A stretch of DNA of 64,000 bases, taken from CAYVVT01 sp964454335. Lineage in GTDB: Bacteria > Fidelibacterota > UBA8477 > JABMPR01. Shown in pieces: positions 32,501-41,247 of this stretch. Position numbers and translations under genes: made by a program. Position 1 is the stretch's first letter. Each line of letters begins with the position of its first letter. The DNA lies in NCBI GenBank assembly GCA_964454335.1, contig CAYVVT010000008.1:1-64000 (forward strand), given 5' to 3'. Below the pieces are notes generated by a model. That model worked only from the letters and a program-made list of their open reading frames with translations, made no database searches and had not been told where the DNA came from.

Positions 32501-33988
32501 TCACTTCTGGCCGAGTCGTTTGGCTACAAGGCCGTCAGCAACTTCAACATCATTGAAATCGAGTGTCGTGTCTTTGAGTGTTTGAGTGGTTTCGTGGCCC
32601 TTACCGGCTATGATGATCATATCACCGGCTTCAGCAGTGTTGATAGCATGCTCGATGGCCTGTCCCCGATCATGAATGACCTCGTACTTGTCGGTGCCTG
32701 AACTGACACCTTCGAGAATGTCATTGACGATCTGCTGCGGATCCTCGGTACGTGGATTGTCATCCGTGATGATAAAGCCATCGCTTTTTTGATCGACCAC
32801 CTCGGCCATCAAGGGCCGCTTTCCACGATCACGGTCGCCACCGCAGCCAAAGACCGTTATGAGTCGTCTGGGATTCGTTGCCCGAGCGGCATCAAGAACC
32901 TTCACAAGACCGTCGGGTGTATGCGCGTAGTCAATGATGACCGCAAAGTCCTGCCCGCGTTCAATGGGATGGAAACGTCCGAAGACGATGATCTGCTTTG
33001 CCAGTCCTGCTTGGATCGTCTCCAGATCCACACCCAGCGGGAGGCACATGGCCGCTCCGCAGAGCATGTTATAGACGTTGAACTCTCCCCGCAGTTTAGC
33101 GTCAATGCCAATCTCACCCTGCGGTGTAACCAGTGTGAACTTCGTTCCAGAGCCCGAGAGTTCAATATCCTTCGCCATGACATCGGCATCCTGTTTTATG
33201 CCATAAGTAATAACACCAGCTTTGGCAGCATCGCGGAAATGCTCAACGGAGGGATCATCCACATTCAGCGCCATTGATTTGTCCGGAGTCAGACTGCGAA
33301 CCCATCTCAGTTTGCACTCCCGGTATTCCTCCATCGATCCGTGGTAATCGAGGTGGTCCTGAGTGAAATTCGTCCAGCCGCCGATCTCATAGGTCACGCC
33401 AGCAACCCTGTGGAAATCCACTCCATGGGAGGAAACTTCCATCACCGCATGTGTGCAATCGCTGTCGATCATATCCTGGAACATCTCCTGGAGGTCGGGG
33501 GGTTCAGGGGTGGTGTCCTTGGATTTCTTAATCTCACCGGCAATTTTAGTATAGAGGGTTCCGATCAGTCCAATTCGGAATTCCTCGATGAGAATGGCCT
33601 CGATCACGTGCGCCGTCGTCGTTTTGCCGTTTGTACCGGTGACACCGATGAGTTTTAACTGCCGTGAGGGATGACCATAGAATTCACCACTGATCATCGC
33701 CAGCGTCAGACGCGAGTCCTGTACGACTATCTTGGTAATCCCCTCCGGCACTTTCATGTCATGATCAAGAATGACAGTAGTGGCGCCAGCCTCGATGGCC
33801 TTGTCGACAAAGGCGTGGCCGTCAGGATGCTCGATCTTGTCCAGCTGTGTGTAGATATTTATGGCCACGTAGAGGAAATCACGTTCAACACGCAGGGGAT
33901 CATAGACCACACCAGCGACATTGCGATCTGTCTCCCCGGTGATACTCGTGATCTCCGGAACAACTGAGAGAAGCTGACTGAGTTTCAT
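32501..33988 (-). CDS. murE: UDP-N-acetylmuramyl-tripeptide synthetase (MurE)
   Basis: A 495-residue Mur ligase. The P-loop is GVTGTNGKTTTAHV near residue 115; EVSSHGVDFHRV and TNFTQDHLDYHG are MurE signatures. The C-terminal domain has the DNPR motif (ITDDNPRTEDP) that binds meso-diaminopimelate, so the peptidoglycan is probably of DAP type. It is the first gene of the minus-strand group with the epimerase, lysA and the peptidase, not in a division/cell-wall cluster. It could be the only murE or a salvage copy. The ATG follows AAGGAT by about 9 nt. Confidence 0.94.
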   Translation of the reverse strand: MKLSQLLSVVPEITSITGETDRNVAGVVYDPLRVERDFLYVAINIYTQLDKIEHPDGHAFVDKAIEAGATTVILDHDMKVPEGITKIVVQDSRLTLAMISGEFYGHPSRQLKLIGVTGTNGKTTTAHVIEAILIEEFRIGLIGTLYTKIAGEIKKSKDTTPEPPDLQEMFQDMIDSDCTHAVMEVSSHGVDFHRVAGVTYEIGGWTNFTQDHLDYHGSMEEYRECKLRWVRSLTPDKSMALNVDDPSVEHFRDAAKAGVITYGIKQDADVMAKDIELSGSGTKFTLVTPQGEIGIDAKLRGEFNVYNMLCGAAMCLPLGVDLETIQAGLAKQIIVFGRFHPIERGQDFAVIIDYAHTPDGLVKVLDAARATNPRRLITVFGCGGDRDRGKRPLMAEVVDQKSDGFIITDDNPRTEDPQQIVNDILEGVSSGTDKYEVIHDRGQAIEHAINTAEAGDMIIIAGKGHETTQTLKDTTLDFNDVEVADGLVAKRLGQK

Positions 33989-34339
33989 TCTGGGATCATC
34001 CTTCTGATTTATAGGGGATTTTTCTAAGGGATTGAGCGGGGAGTCTGCGTTCCATGCAAGCTATCCAGATCTGGTACATTCTCGTTCTCTCCTCCATCAG
34101 AATCCAACAAGCTGACATGCTCCACAGTGTGTTATCAAGACCTTCTTTGCGGCCTGAATTATAGTGATGTGGACTCATTTCTACATACCATTTATTTGCG
34201 TTTTTTTGTGTCAGCGTGTTCAACGCCTGCATTTAAAAACTATTGCTCCCCAATGCCTCAGGCGGTAAATATGAGCCATGCTGCAGGCCTTGTTGAAGCA
34301 TTCATACACGATCAAGAACTAGTATAAATCCAAGCAAAG
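33989..34339. other. Divergent intergenic region between murE and menF, 351 bp
   Basis: No convincing gene on either strand; short frames lack ribosome-binding sites and similarity. It must hold the promoters of the murE group (minus) and the men operon (plus). No clear operator palindrome or RNA structure was seen. Confidence 0.55.
34301..34329 (+). promoter_or_regulatory. Possible promoter of the men operon
   Basis: TATAAAT (34323-34329) is preceded 16 nt upstream by TTCATA (34301-34306), a 4/6 match to the -35. The -10 ends only about 10 nt before the menF ATG, so the leader would be very short and no Shine-Dalgarno is present. Confidence 0.35.
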
Positions 34340-35728
34340 ATGAGCGCTGAAACTGATTCTATCCCCATCGCTGCTGTGAAAAAGGCCATGACGAGCCTCA
34401 TCGAGGGTCGGTTCACCGATCTCAACAGCTGGGATGCGGAAGCTCGTCAGACCATGCAGCGGGTCAAGGTTCATATCGAGGATCTACCCGCCATGCAGTG
34501 GTTATCCTGTCAGACGGATCCCATCAAGACCTACTGGGCCAACCGGAACCAGGAATTCAGGATGGCCGGGATAGGTATTGCCGATATCGCCACCGCAGAA
34601 ACTGCGGCCGATCTGCCCGATCTCGTCGAGCGCTTACGCTCCCAACTCTCAACCCAGTATCCTCATCTTCGATACTACGGGGGCTTCCAATTCGACATGT
34701 CGAACGGTCTGGCGCCAGAATGGACGGCTTTCGGATCCTATCGCTTCATCATCCCTCGTTTCGAGGTGTATCGAGATACATCGGGTACCTATTTCGCCTG
34801 CAATTTCATGCACGATCCGGAGGATACTTCTCAACTCCAGACCATTCTCGGAGAATTGAAGAAAGTGCAATTTGATCTTATTCTCCTGGACTGGGAGGAA
34901 CGCGTTCCGCTGATCCGGTCGGACACACCCAATGAGAATGATTGGGAATTGATGATCGAACAGGCCCTGGCCGATCTGAAAGCCGGTGAATATGAGAAGA
35001 TCGTCTTGGCCCGCAGAGCCACGCTTGAATTCAGTGGCGACCTGGATCCTGTCGCCTATCTCCTTCGTTTGCGGCTCATGGCCGAGGATACATTCAATTT
35101 CTACTTCCAACCCGATGAAGAACACGCTTTCCTGGGTGCAACGCCGGAACGTCTGTTCCGTCGGGAGGGCCGCGCCCTGGCCACTGAGGCCATCGCCGGT
35201 ACCAAACCAAGAGGGCGGAACCGCCGGGAGGACGACCGTCTGGGTGAAGAGCTGCTCCATTCGGACAAGGAACTGCGGGAGCATGGTTTCGTGGTCAATA
35301 TGATCCACGAGGAGCTCGACCAATTCTGTGTTGCTGTCGAGGTCGATGACGAGGTCAGTCTTACGAAGCTGGCGCACGTCCAGCATCTTTGCCGTCATTT
35401 CACCGCTGAGCTGAATGCTGAGGTCGGTGATGCAGACCTGCTTGCCAGTCTTCATCCGACTCCGGCCATCGGCGGCGTCCCCAGGGACAAAGCGCTGAAA
35501 CATATCGCTGATCTGGAACCCTTTAAACGTGGCTGGTACGCAGGTACCATCGGATATGTCGGTCACGATCTGGCAGAGTTCGTGGTGGCCATCCGCTGTG
35601 CGCTTATCGAGAAACAGCGACTCTCGCTGTTCTCGGGAGCAGGCATTGTCCGGGGTTCTGATCCGGAGATGGAGTGGCAGGAGATCGAGGACAAGATCAG
35701 CAAGTTCCTGAAGGCCCTGGAATTCTGA
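34340..35728 (+). CDS. menF: Isochorismate synthase MenF
   Basis: A 462-residue chorismate-binding enzyme. The C-terminal catalytic half has EYEKIVLARRATLEF, the AIAGTKPRGRNRREDDRLGEELLHSDKE block and the HLCRHFTAEL / LLASLHPTPAIGG segments of the family; GAGIVRGSDPEMEW follows near the end with the Mg-binding E. It converts chorismate to isochorismate, first step of menaquinone synthesis. It starts the plus-strand run and overlaps menD by one base. Salicylate or entC-type synthases share these motifs, but the menD-H-B-A-C-E genes downstream settle the role. Confidence 0.95.
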   Translation: MSAETDSIPIAAVKKAMTSLIEGRFTDLNSWDAEARQTMQRVKVHIEDLPAMQWLSCQTDPIKTYWANRNQEFRMAGIGIADIATAETAADLPDLVERLRSQLSTQYPHLRYYGGFQFDMSNGLAPEWTAFGSYRFIIPRFEVYRDTSGTYFACNFMHDPEDTSQLQTILGELKKVQFDLILLDWEERVPLIRSDTPNENDWELMIEQALADLKAGEYEKIVLARRATLEFSGDLDPVAYLLRLRLMAEDTFNFYFQPDEEHAFLGATPERLFRREGRALATEAIAGTKPRGRNRREDDRLGEELLHSDKELREHGFVVNMIHEELDQFCVAVEVDDEVSLTKLAHVQHLCRHFTAELNAEVGDADLLASLHPTPAIGGVPRDKALKHIADLEPFKRGWYAGTIGYVGHDLAEFVVAIRCALIEKQRLSLFSGAGIVRGSDPEMEWQEIEDKISKFLKALEF

Positions 35729-37437
35729 TGGAGGCCGATCAGGGCAGCCTGAACCTCCACCAGGCACAGTGGGTGATGGAGGGCCTGTACAGCCTGGGTA
35801 TCACAACCATAATCATTTCTCCAGGTTCACGTTCAACGCCCCTCACCGTCGCTGCTGCTGATTCAGACATGCATACCATCATCCACTTTGATGAAAGGGG
35901 CGCAGCTTTTCATGCCCTGGGGATCGCCCGGGTGACCGGGATGCCCACCGGCCTGATCTGTACCTCGGGGACGGCCGTGGCAAATTATTTCCCTGCTATT
36001 CTTGAAGCCGATGCAGATCAGATCCCCTTGCTGATCATGACGGCCGATCGGCCTGATGAGTTGGTAGATCGGGGGGCCAATCAGACTGTCCACCAGAAGG
36101 ATATCTATGGTGCCAGGGTACGGGGCTTCCATAATTTCAAGCCACCGACAGAAGGTATTGCCAAACCTGCCATTCTGGAGGAGGTGAGCCAGGCAATCGA
36201 GATCTCCCTTGATCCTGTTCCCGGACCCGTTCATCTGAATTTCCAGTATCGTGAACCGCTCATTCCTGAAGAAAGACATTTGCAGGACGAGCCTGAATCA
36301 GATCCTGTAACGCTCCACCTCTTGAGCAGATCGGTGCCTACCGGGCAGATCTCACCAAACCTACTGACGGACCAGGGGATCATCCTGATGGGAAGACTCG
36401 ATCCTTCAGCGGACAGCTCCGCCATCCCGGCACTGGCTGAGCACCTCGGTTGGCCCATCCTGCCGGATATACAATCCCAGCTGCGTCACAAACGACATCC
36501 GGCTTTGATCAATCATTTTGATCTGCTGCTGATTGCAGCAGACCTGTTCAGGAGTGACCGTCCTGTCACGATATTGCATTTTGGTGTTCCCTTCGTGTCC
36601 AAACGTCTGAACCAATGGCTGGAGACGGCTGAGATCGAGAGATTTCTCCATGTCCATCCCACGGAACTGAGATACGATCCAGGAGGCAGGATAACGCAGC
36701 GGATCCAGGCTGAGATGTCCCCTGTCATTGATCAAATGATAAAGGATATTCCTGCCCGTTCTGCCTCGCCACTGCTGGAAAGACTCCAATCGGCAGAATC
36801 ATGGGTGAGTACCATCCTTGAGGAGCAAGGGCTGCCGATATCTGAGAATCCTACCCTGGTTCAAAGCACAATCAAGAATATTGGAGCCGGGGAGAACCTG
36901 TTCCTGGCCAGCAGTATGCCCATCCGGGCCTTCGACATGTTCTCACCTTCGACAGATGTGTCCATTGACGTCTATGCAAATCGCGGCGTGAGCGGAATCG
37001 ATGGCACCATTGCCACAGCTGCCGGTGTGGCAACGGCATCCCGAAAGGCCACAACGCTGGTCATCGGTGATTTGGCATTTCTGCACGATCTCAATTCACT
37101 TGCCCTGGTGAAGGATCTCGAGATCCCCTTCCCCATCATCCTGATCAACAATGGTGGCGGCGGGATCTTCCATTTCCTTCCGGTGGTCAGGCAGACGGAT
37201 ATCTTCGAGAGATTTTTCGGGACACCGCACCATCTGTCCGATTTCCGACCTATCGCCACCCAGTTCTCCCTGAACTATCATTCAGCGGAGACCACCGACG
37301 AATTCACTACCGTCTATCGGGAAGCCCGATCCACCCCGGGTGCCACACTTATCGAGCTTCAGGGCGATCGACAATCAGGGCCCGATCATCACCTGGAGAT
37401 CTACGCCAGGATCAAACAGAATTTTCAGAATGGCTAG
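35728..37437 (+). CDS. menD: 2-succinyl-5-enolpyruvyl-6-hydroxy-3-cyclohexene-1-carboxylate synthase MenD
   Basis: About 569 residues, a thiamine-diphosphate enzyme. The N-terminal ISPGSRSTPLTVAA with HFDERGAAFHALG carries the catalytic glutamate; TSGTAVANYFPAILEA follows, and the ThDP-binding ILINNGGGGIFHFLP lies near residue 475. It joins isochorismate and 2-oxoglutarate. The ATG at 35728 shares one base with the menF stop (TGATG); a longer frame from 35674 is not needed. Confidence 0.96.
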   Translation: MEADQGSLNLHQAQWVMEGLYSLGITTIIISPGSRSTPLTVAAADSDMHTIIHFDERGAAFHALGIARVTGMPTGLICTSGTAVANYFPAILEADADQIPLLIMTADRPDELVDRGANQTVHQKDIYGARVRGFHNFKPPTEGIAKPAILEEVSQAIEISLDPVPGPVHLNFQYREPLIPEERHLQDEPESDPVTLHLLSRSVPTGQISPNLLTDQGIILMGRLDPSADSSAIPALAEHLGWPILPDIQSQLRHKRHPALINHFDLLLIAADLFRSDRPVTILHFGVPFVSKRLNQWLETAEIERFLHVHPTELRYDPGGRITQRIQAEMSPVIDQMIKDIPARSASPLLERLQSAESWVSTILEEQGLPISENPTLVQSTIKNIGAGENLFLASSMPIRAFDMFSPSTDVSIDVYANRGVSGIDGTIATAAGVATASRKATTLVIGDLAFLHDLNSLALVKDLEIPFPIILINNGGGGIFHFLPVVRQTDIFERFFGTPHHLSDFRPIATQFSLNYHSAETTDEFTTVYREARSTPGATLIELQGDRQSGPDHHLEIYARIKQNFQNG

Positions 37438-38245
37438 CTTCGTGGTCATGGAAGGCTGGGCCTTGCATGGCGACGTCAACGCCGGGCTGGTGTGTCTGCA
37501 CGGGTTCCTGGGGGACCACAGGGATTGGGATGAATTATCAGTCAACCTGGATTCCAAAGGCATCCTCAGCGTGGACCTGCCTGGTCATGGCCAATCAGAA
37601 CTACCGTCCTCTCTTGCACTGAACTTTCAGAATACCGTCGACTCGCTGGCACAGGTGCTTAGCTCAACATGCTCCGATCCGATCGTTCTGCTGGGATATT
37701 CCCTGGGCGGCCGGGTGGCGCTGGCGACCGCCCTGCGCCATCCAGAGCTGGTGCAGGGATTGATCCTGGAATCCGCAAGCCCGGGGATCCTGGATGAGAT
37801 GGAACGTGGAGCACGTAGGCAATGGGATCTGGACCTCGCAAAGAGGATGACACAGACCGCAGCGGAACACTTCCTCACCGAGTGGTACGGGATGGAGCTG
37901 TTTTCTTCACTCAAATTACAACCGGATCTGCAGCGCAGACTCATTGACAAAAGGTCGGAGCAGGACCTTGATAGTGCCTCGAGAACACTCACCTTCCTGG
38001 GTGCCGGATCTCAACCCTCATATTGGGAGGCCCTGGGGCGCATTCAGGTTCCGACATTACTCATCACTGGGGAACTTGACAGGAAGTATCGTAGCATCGC
38101 AGTGGACATGGAAAACCGCTCAAAGCTGATCCAGTGGCGGGAGGTCCCTGGTGCCGGCCATATCGTGCACCTGGAAAAAGCGCTGGATTACGCTGAGTTG
38201 GTGCAACATTTTCTCGAGGACCAAATCGGAGGGAGAGCAGTTTGA
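37430..38245 (+). CDS. menH: SHCHC synthase MenH (alpha/beta hydrolase)
   Basis: About 271 residues. LVCLHGFLGDHRDWDEL gives the oxyanion region; the nucleophile serine is in LLGYSLGGRVALA, the acid in ITGELDRKY and the histidine in GAGHIVHLEKA. It removes pyruvate from SEPHCHC to give SHCHC, third step of the pathway. The start at 37430 overlaps the menD stop by 8 nt; ATG 37448 would also leave the domain intact. It ends overlapping the menB TTG start. Confidence 0.92.
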   Translation: MASFVVMEGWALHGDVNAGLVCLHGFLGDHRDWDELSVNLDSKGILSVDLPGHGQSELPSSLALNFQNTVDSLAQVLSSTCSDPIVLLGYSLGGRVALATALRHPELVQGLILESASPGILDEMERGARRQWDLDLAKRMTQTAAEHFLTEWYGMELFSSLKLQPDLQRRLIDKRSEQDLDSASRTLTFLGAGSQPSYWEALGRIQVPTLLITGELDRKYRSIAVDMENRSKLIQWREVPGAGHIVHLEKALDYAELVQHFLEDQIGGRAV

Positions 38246-39063
38246 CAAAGTTTCAATGGCAATCGGCTGGTGAATACAAAGATATACGCTACGAGAAAAT
38301 GGATGGGATCGCCAAGATCACCATCAACCGTCCCGAAAGACGGAATGCATTCAGGCCCATCACGGTCATGGAGATGTCCAGTGCGGTAGCCGACGCACGG
38401 GAGGACGACAGCATAGGCGTGGTAATTCTTACTGGTGAAGGCGAGAAAGCATTCTGTTCCGGTGGTGACCAGAAGATCCGCGGAGATTCGGGGTACCGCG
38501 ATGAGCAGGGTGTCCATCGTCTGAATGTCCTGGACCTCCAACGGCAGATCCGGACTCTGCCAAAACCCGTCATCGCCATGGTGGCCGGATATGCCATAGG
38601 GGGTGGGCATGTACTGCACCTCGTCTGTGATCTCACTGTTGCAGCGGACAATGCGATCTTTGGACAAACGGGTCCAAAGGTTGGCTCATTCGACGGTGGC
38701 TATGGTTCAAGCTATATGGCACGCATCGTGGGGCAGAAAAAAGCCCGCGAGATCTGGTACCTGTGTAAACAGTACAACGCCGCGGAGGCTCTGGAGATGG
38801 GTCTGGTGAATACCGTGGTTCCCTATTCCGAGCTGGAAACCGAGACTGTCAAATGGGCACGACAGATCCTGGAACATTCACCACTGGCCATACGCCTGCT
38901 CAAATCAGCATTCAATGCAGATGTCGATGGTCAGACGGGCCTGCAGGAACTGGCCGGAAATGCAACTTTGCTGTACTACATGACCGAGGAAGCTCAGGAA
39001 GGACGCAACGCCTTCAACGAAAAGCGCAAACCCAATTTCCGCAAGTATCCCTGGCGACCTTGA
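38242..39063 (+). CDS. menB: 1,4-dihydroxy-2-naphthoyl-CoA synthase MenB
   Basis: A 273-residue crotonase-fold enzyme. AFCSGGDQKIRG, AGYAIGGGHVLHLVCDLTVA and IFGQTGPKVGSFDGGYGSSYMAR are MenB hallmarks, and the C-terminal NAFNEKRKPNFRKYPW is typical. It closes the second ring of the naphthoquinone from OSB-CoA. The start is TTG (TTGA overlap with the menH stop) with GGGAG just upstream. Confidence 0.97.
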   Translation: MTKFQWQSAGEYKDIRYEKMDGIAKITINRPERRNAFRPITVMEMSSAVADAREDDSIGVVILTGEGEKAFCSGGDQKIRGDSGYRDEQGVHRLNVLDLQRQIRTLPKPVIAMVAGYAIGGGHVLHLVCDLTVAADNAIFGQTGPKVGSFDGGYGSSYMARIVGQKKAREIWYLCKQYNAAEALEMGLVNTVVPYSELETETVKWARQILEHSPLAIRLLKSAFNADVDGQTGLQELAGNATLLYYMTEEAQEGRNAFNEKRKPNFRKYPWRP

Positions 39064-39079
39064 ATTTCCCAGGCTCTGA

Positions 39080-39961
39080 ATGATCCCACCACTGCAGACC
39101 TGGATCATGGCTGCCCGCCCCCGCACTCTGGTGGCAGCCTTCTCACCTGTGGTATTGGGAACCGTGATCGCCGCAGGTGAAGGATACCTGCACTGGCCCA
39201 GTGCCCTGGCCGCCCTGCTGGGAGGTTTGCTCATACAGATTGGCACCAACTTCGCAAATGATTATTTCGATTACGTAAAAGGTGCTGACCAGGCATCGCG
39301 TGTGGGTCCTACCCGTGTCACCCAGGCGGGTCTTGTGGATCCGGTTCAGATGCGGATTGCCATCACACTGGTGTTCACACTGGCATTTCTCATCGGTATC
39401 TATCTTGTGTCACGGGGGGGGTGGCCGGTGGTCATCATCGGTCTCGTTTCCCTTCTCCTGGGGATCCTGTATACCGGGGGACCTTTCCCCCTGGCTTATT
39501 ACGGACTTTCCGACATGCCGGCCTTCCTGTTCTTTGGTCCCATTGCCGCAGCCACAACCTATTATGTCCAGGCACTTAAATGGTCGGATCTCAGTATCCT
39601 CGTAGGTTGTGCAGCAGGATTCTTCTCTCTGGCTTTTCTGAGTATCAACAATCTCCGCGATATCGAAGAAGACCGCAAAGCTGGAAAACGTACGCTGGTT
39701 GCCTTGCTAGGTCAGCGGTTCGGACAGTGGCAATACATTACCAGCATAACCCTGGCAACCCTCTCGCCCCTGCCGGTTCTGATGGTGGAACGTGAACGGA
39801 TCTATGTTCTGATAGCAGCTTTGACCTTCTTCATGGCCATCTTTGCCATCCGTAAGACATTGAACTACCGGGATCCCCGGGAGCTGATTGTGCTCCTGGG
39901 CATGACGGCCAAGCTGCAGTGGGTCTTCACTGTTGCTTTTGGAATCGGCTGGTTTCTTTAA
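39080..39961 (+). CDS. menA: 1,4-dihydroxy-2-naphthoate polyprenyltransferase MenA
   Basis: A 293-residue UbiA-family membrane protein with eight to nine hydrophobic segments. The first aspartate-rich motif is NFANDYFDYVKGAD (near residue 58) and the second is NNLRDIEEDRKAGKRTL near residue 195. It attaches the polyprenyl chain to DHNA in the inner membrane, yielding demethylmenaquinone. It starts 16 nt after menB and is followed by a 158-nt gap. Confidence 0.95.
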   Translation: MIPPLQTWIMAARPRTLVAAFSPVVLGTVIAAGEGYLHWPSALAALLGGLLIQIGTNFANDYFDYVKGADQASRVGPTRVTQAGLVDPVQMRIAITLVFTLAFLIGIYLVSRGGWPVVIIGLVSLLLGILYTGGPFPLAYYGLSDMPAFLFFGPIAAATTYYVQALKWSDLSILVGCAAGFFSLAFLSINNLRDIEEDRKAGKRTLVALLGQRFGQWQYITSITLATLSPLPVLMVERERIYVLIAALTFFMAIFAIRKTLNYRDPRELIVLLGMTAKLQWVFTVAFGIGWFL

Positions 39962-40119
39962 GATCTGAAATTTGAAACTTGGGAAATGAGTAGTGGCTGG
40001 TTGATAGAGTTGAAAGCCCTGGTCCTGCACTCTGAGAAGCTGAAAGATCACTAGACACACTGCACACGCCTGCCCCTCTTTCCTTCCTCCTTATTCCTTT
40101 TTCATTATCTTTTTCAGGC

Positions 40120-41247
40120 ATGGAAAGCAGTCCAGAGATCTATGAGCTGCGGCTCGACAAGATCACCCTTCTACGCTATACACTAGGATTCAAGGGAACC
40201 GTAGTCATCGGAGGTGGTTCCGTTGAACAGCGTCAGGGGCTGCTGATCGGCTTGCGGATCGGTTCTCACATAGCTTGGACCGAGGCCAGTCCATTGCCGG
40301 GTTTCAGCCAGGAATCCCTTCAGGAAATCGAAGAGGCTCTCATCAGCTGGTCGGAATCCCTGCGTCTGCATCCGCAGGTGCTCAGGCTTACTGGAACTGG
40401 GGATATTGTCAATACGGGGCTTAAGCCCCTGCCTTCACACCCAGCACTTCACTTTGGACTCTCCAGCGCTCTTGTTTCGCTGATCACCCAGAAACTGCGA
40501 ATATCGCATGCGGAATTATGGGGATTGGATCATCGTGCAGCGATCCCGGTGAATGCGCTGATAGACGGGCCGCCGCTCTCCTGGTTGCAACAGGGTCGCG
40601 AACGCATGACGCAGGACTACCGCAGCCTGAAAGTGAAAGTCGGTCGCCAAGAGATCAAGAATGAGCTGGCCGGAGTTTTTTCACTGGCCAGGAAACTACG
40701 CAAGGATATATCACTGAGACTGGACGCCAACCGTGCCTGGTCTTTCGAGGAAGCATGCGATTTCTGCCAGCAAATTGAACCATTAAATATCGAGTATATC
40801 GAAGAACCACTGCGGGATCCCGCCGGACTGGAACGACTGCATGCTGAAACGGGAATACCCATTGCCCTGGATGAGACCCTGCAGCAGGCCTTCAGGCCAG
40901 AGAATCGGTACAAGGTGCCGGAATCCGGGATTGCAGCCTGGATCCTCAAACCAACGCTGCTTGGTGACCTGACACTCTTGACCAGCATGGCGGACATGGC
41001 CCGCAGGCGCGATGTGAAATGCGTCCTCACTTCCAGCTTTGAAAGTGACATCGGTGTGCGAGTCCTGGCGGAGTTGAGCTCCGTCCTCAGTCCGGGTATG
41101 ACCTGCGGCCTCGGCACATTACGCTATTTCCAGGATCACCTGACATCGGACTCAGAGGTCTTGGATCAACCGGTGATCCAGCTATCCAACCTGTCGCTGG
41201 AACCATCACTGGATAAGACACATGTCGCAAAAGTCTATTCCTGGTAA
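40120..41247 (+). CDS. menC: o-Succinylbenzoate synthase MenC
   Basis: A 375-residue enolase-superfamily enzyme. The catalytic lysines lie in RSLKVKVG, metal ligands in RLDANRAW, YIEEPL and ALDE, and the second lysine in AWILKPTLLGD, followed by LTSSFESDIGV, all typical of MenC. It dehydrates SHCHC to o-succinylbenzoate. It is separated from menA by a 158-nt gap containing a C/T-rich run, and overlaps menE by 26 nt. No clear ribosome-binding site precedes the ATG. Confidence 0.93.
   Translation: MESSPEIYELRLDKITLLRYTLGFKGTVVIGGGSVEQRQGLLIGLRIGSHIAWTEASPLPGFSQESLQEIEEALISWSESLRLHPQVLRLTGTGDIVNTGLKPLPSHPALHFGLSSALVSLITQKLRISHAELWGLDHRAAIPVNALIDGPPLSWLQQGRERMTQDYRSLKVKVGRQEIKNELAGVFSLARKLRKDISLRLDANRAWSFEEACDFCQQIEPLNIEYIEEPLRDPAGLERLHAETGIPIALDETLQQAFRPENRYKVPESGIAAWILKPTLLGDLTLLTSMADMARRRDVKCVLTSSFESDIGVRVLAELSSVLSPGMTCGLGTLRYFQDHLTSDSEVLDQPVIQLSNLSLEPSLDKTHVAKVYSW

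Noticed and set aside
33989..34339. Search for tRNA or small RNA in the murE-menF gap
   Set aside because: No cloverleaf, TPsiC-like GTTCRA loop or stable stem series was found by eye.
34649..35767. 372-codon minus-strand frame across menF
   Set aside because: Antisense to a certain menF; no start signal and no recognisable protein.
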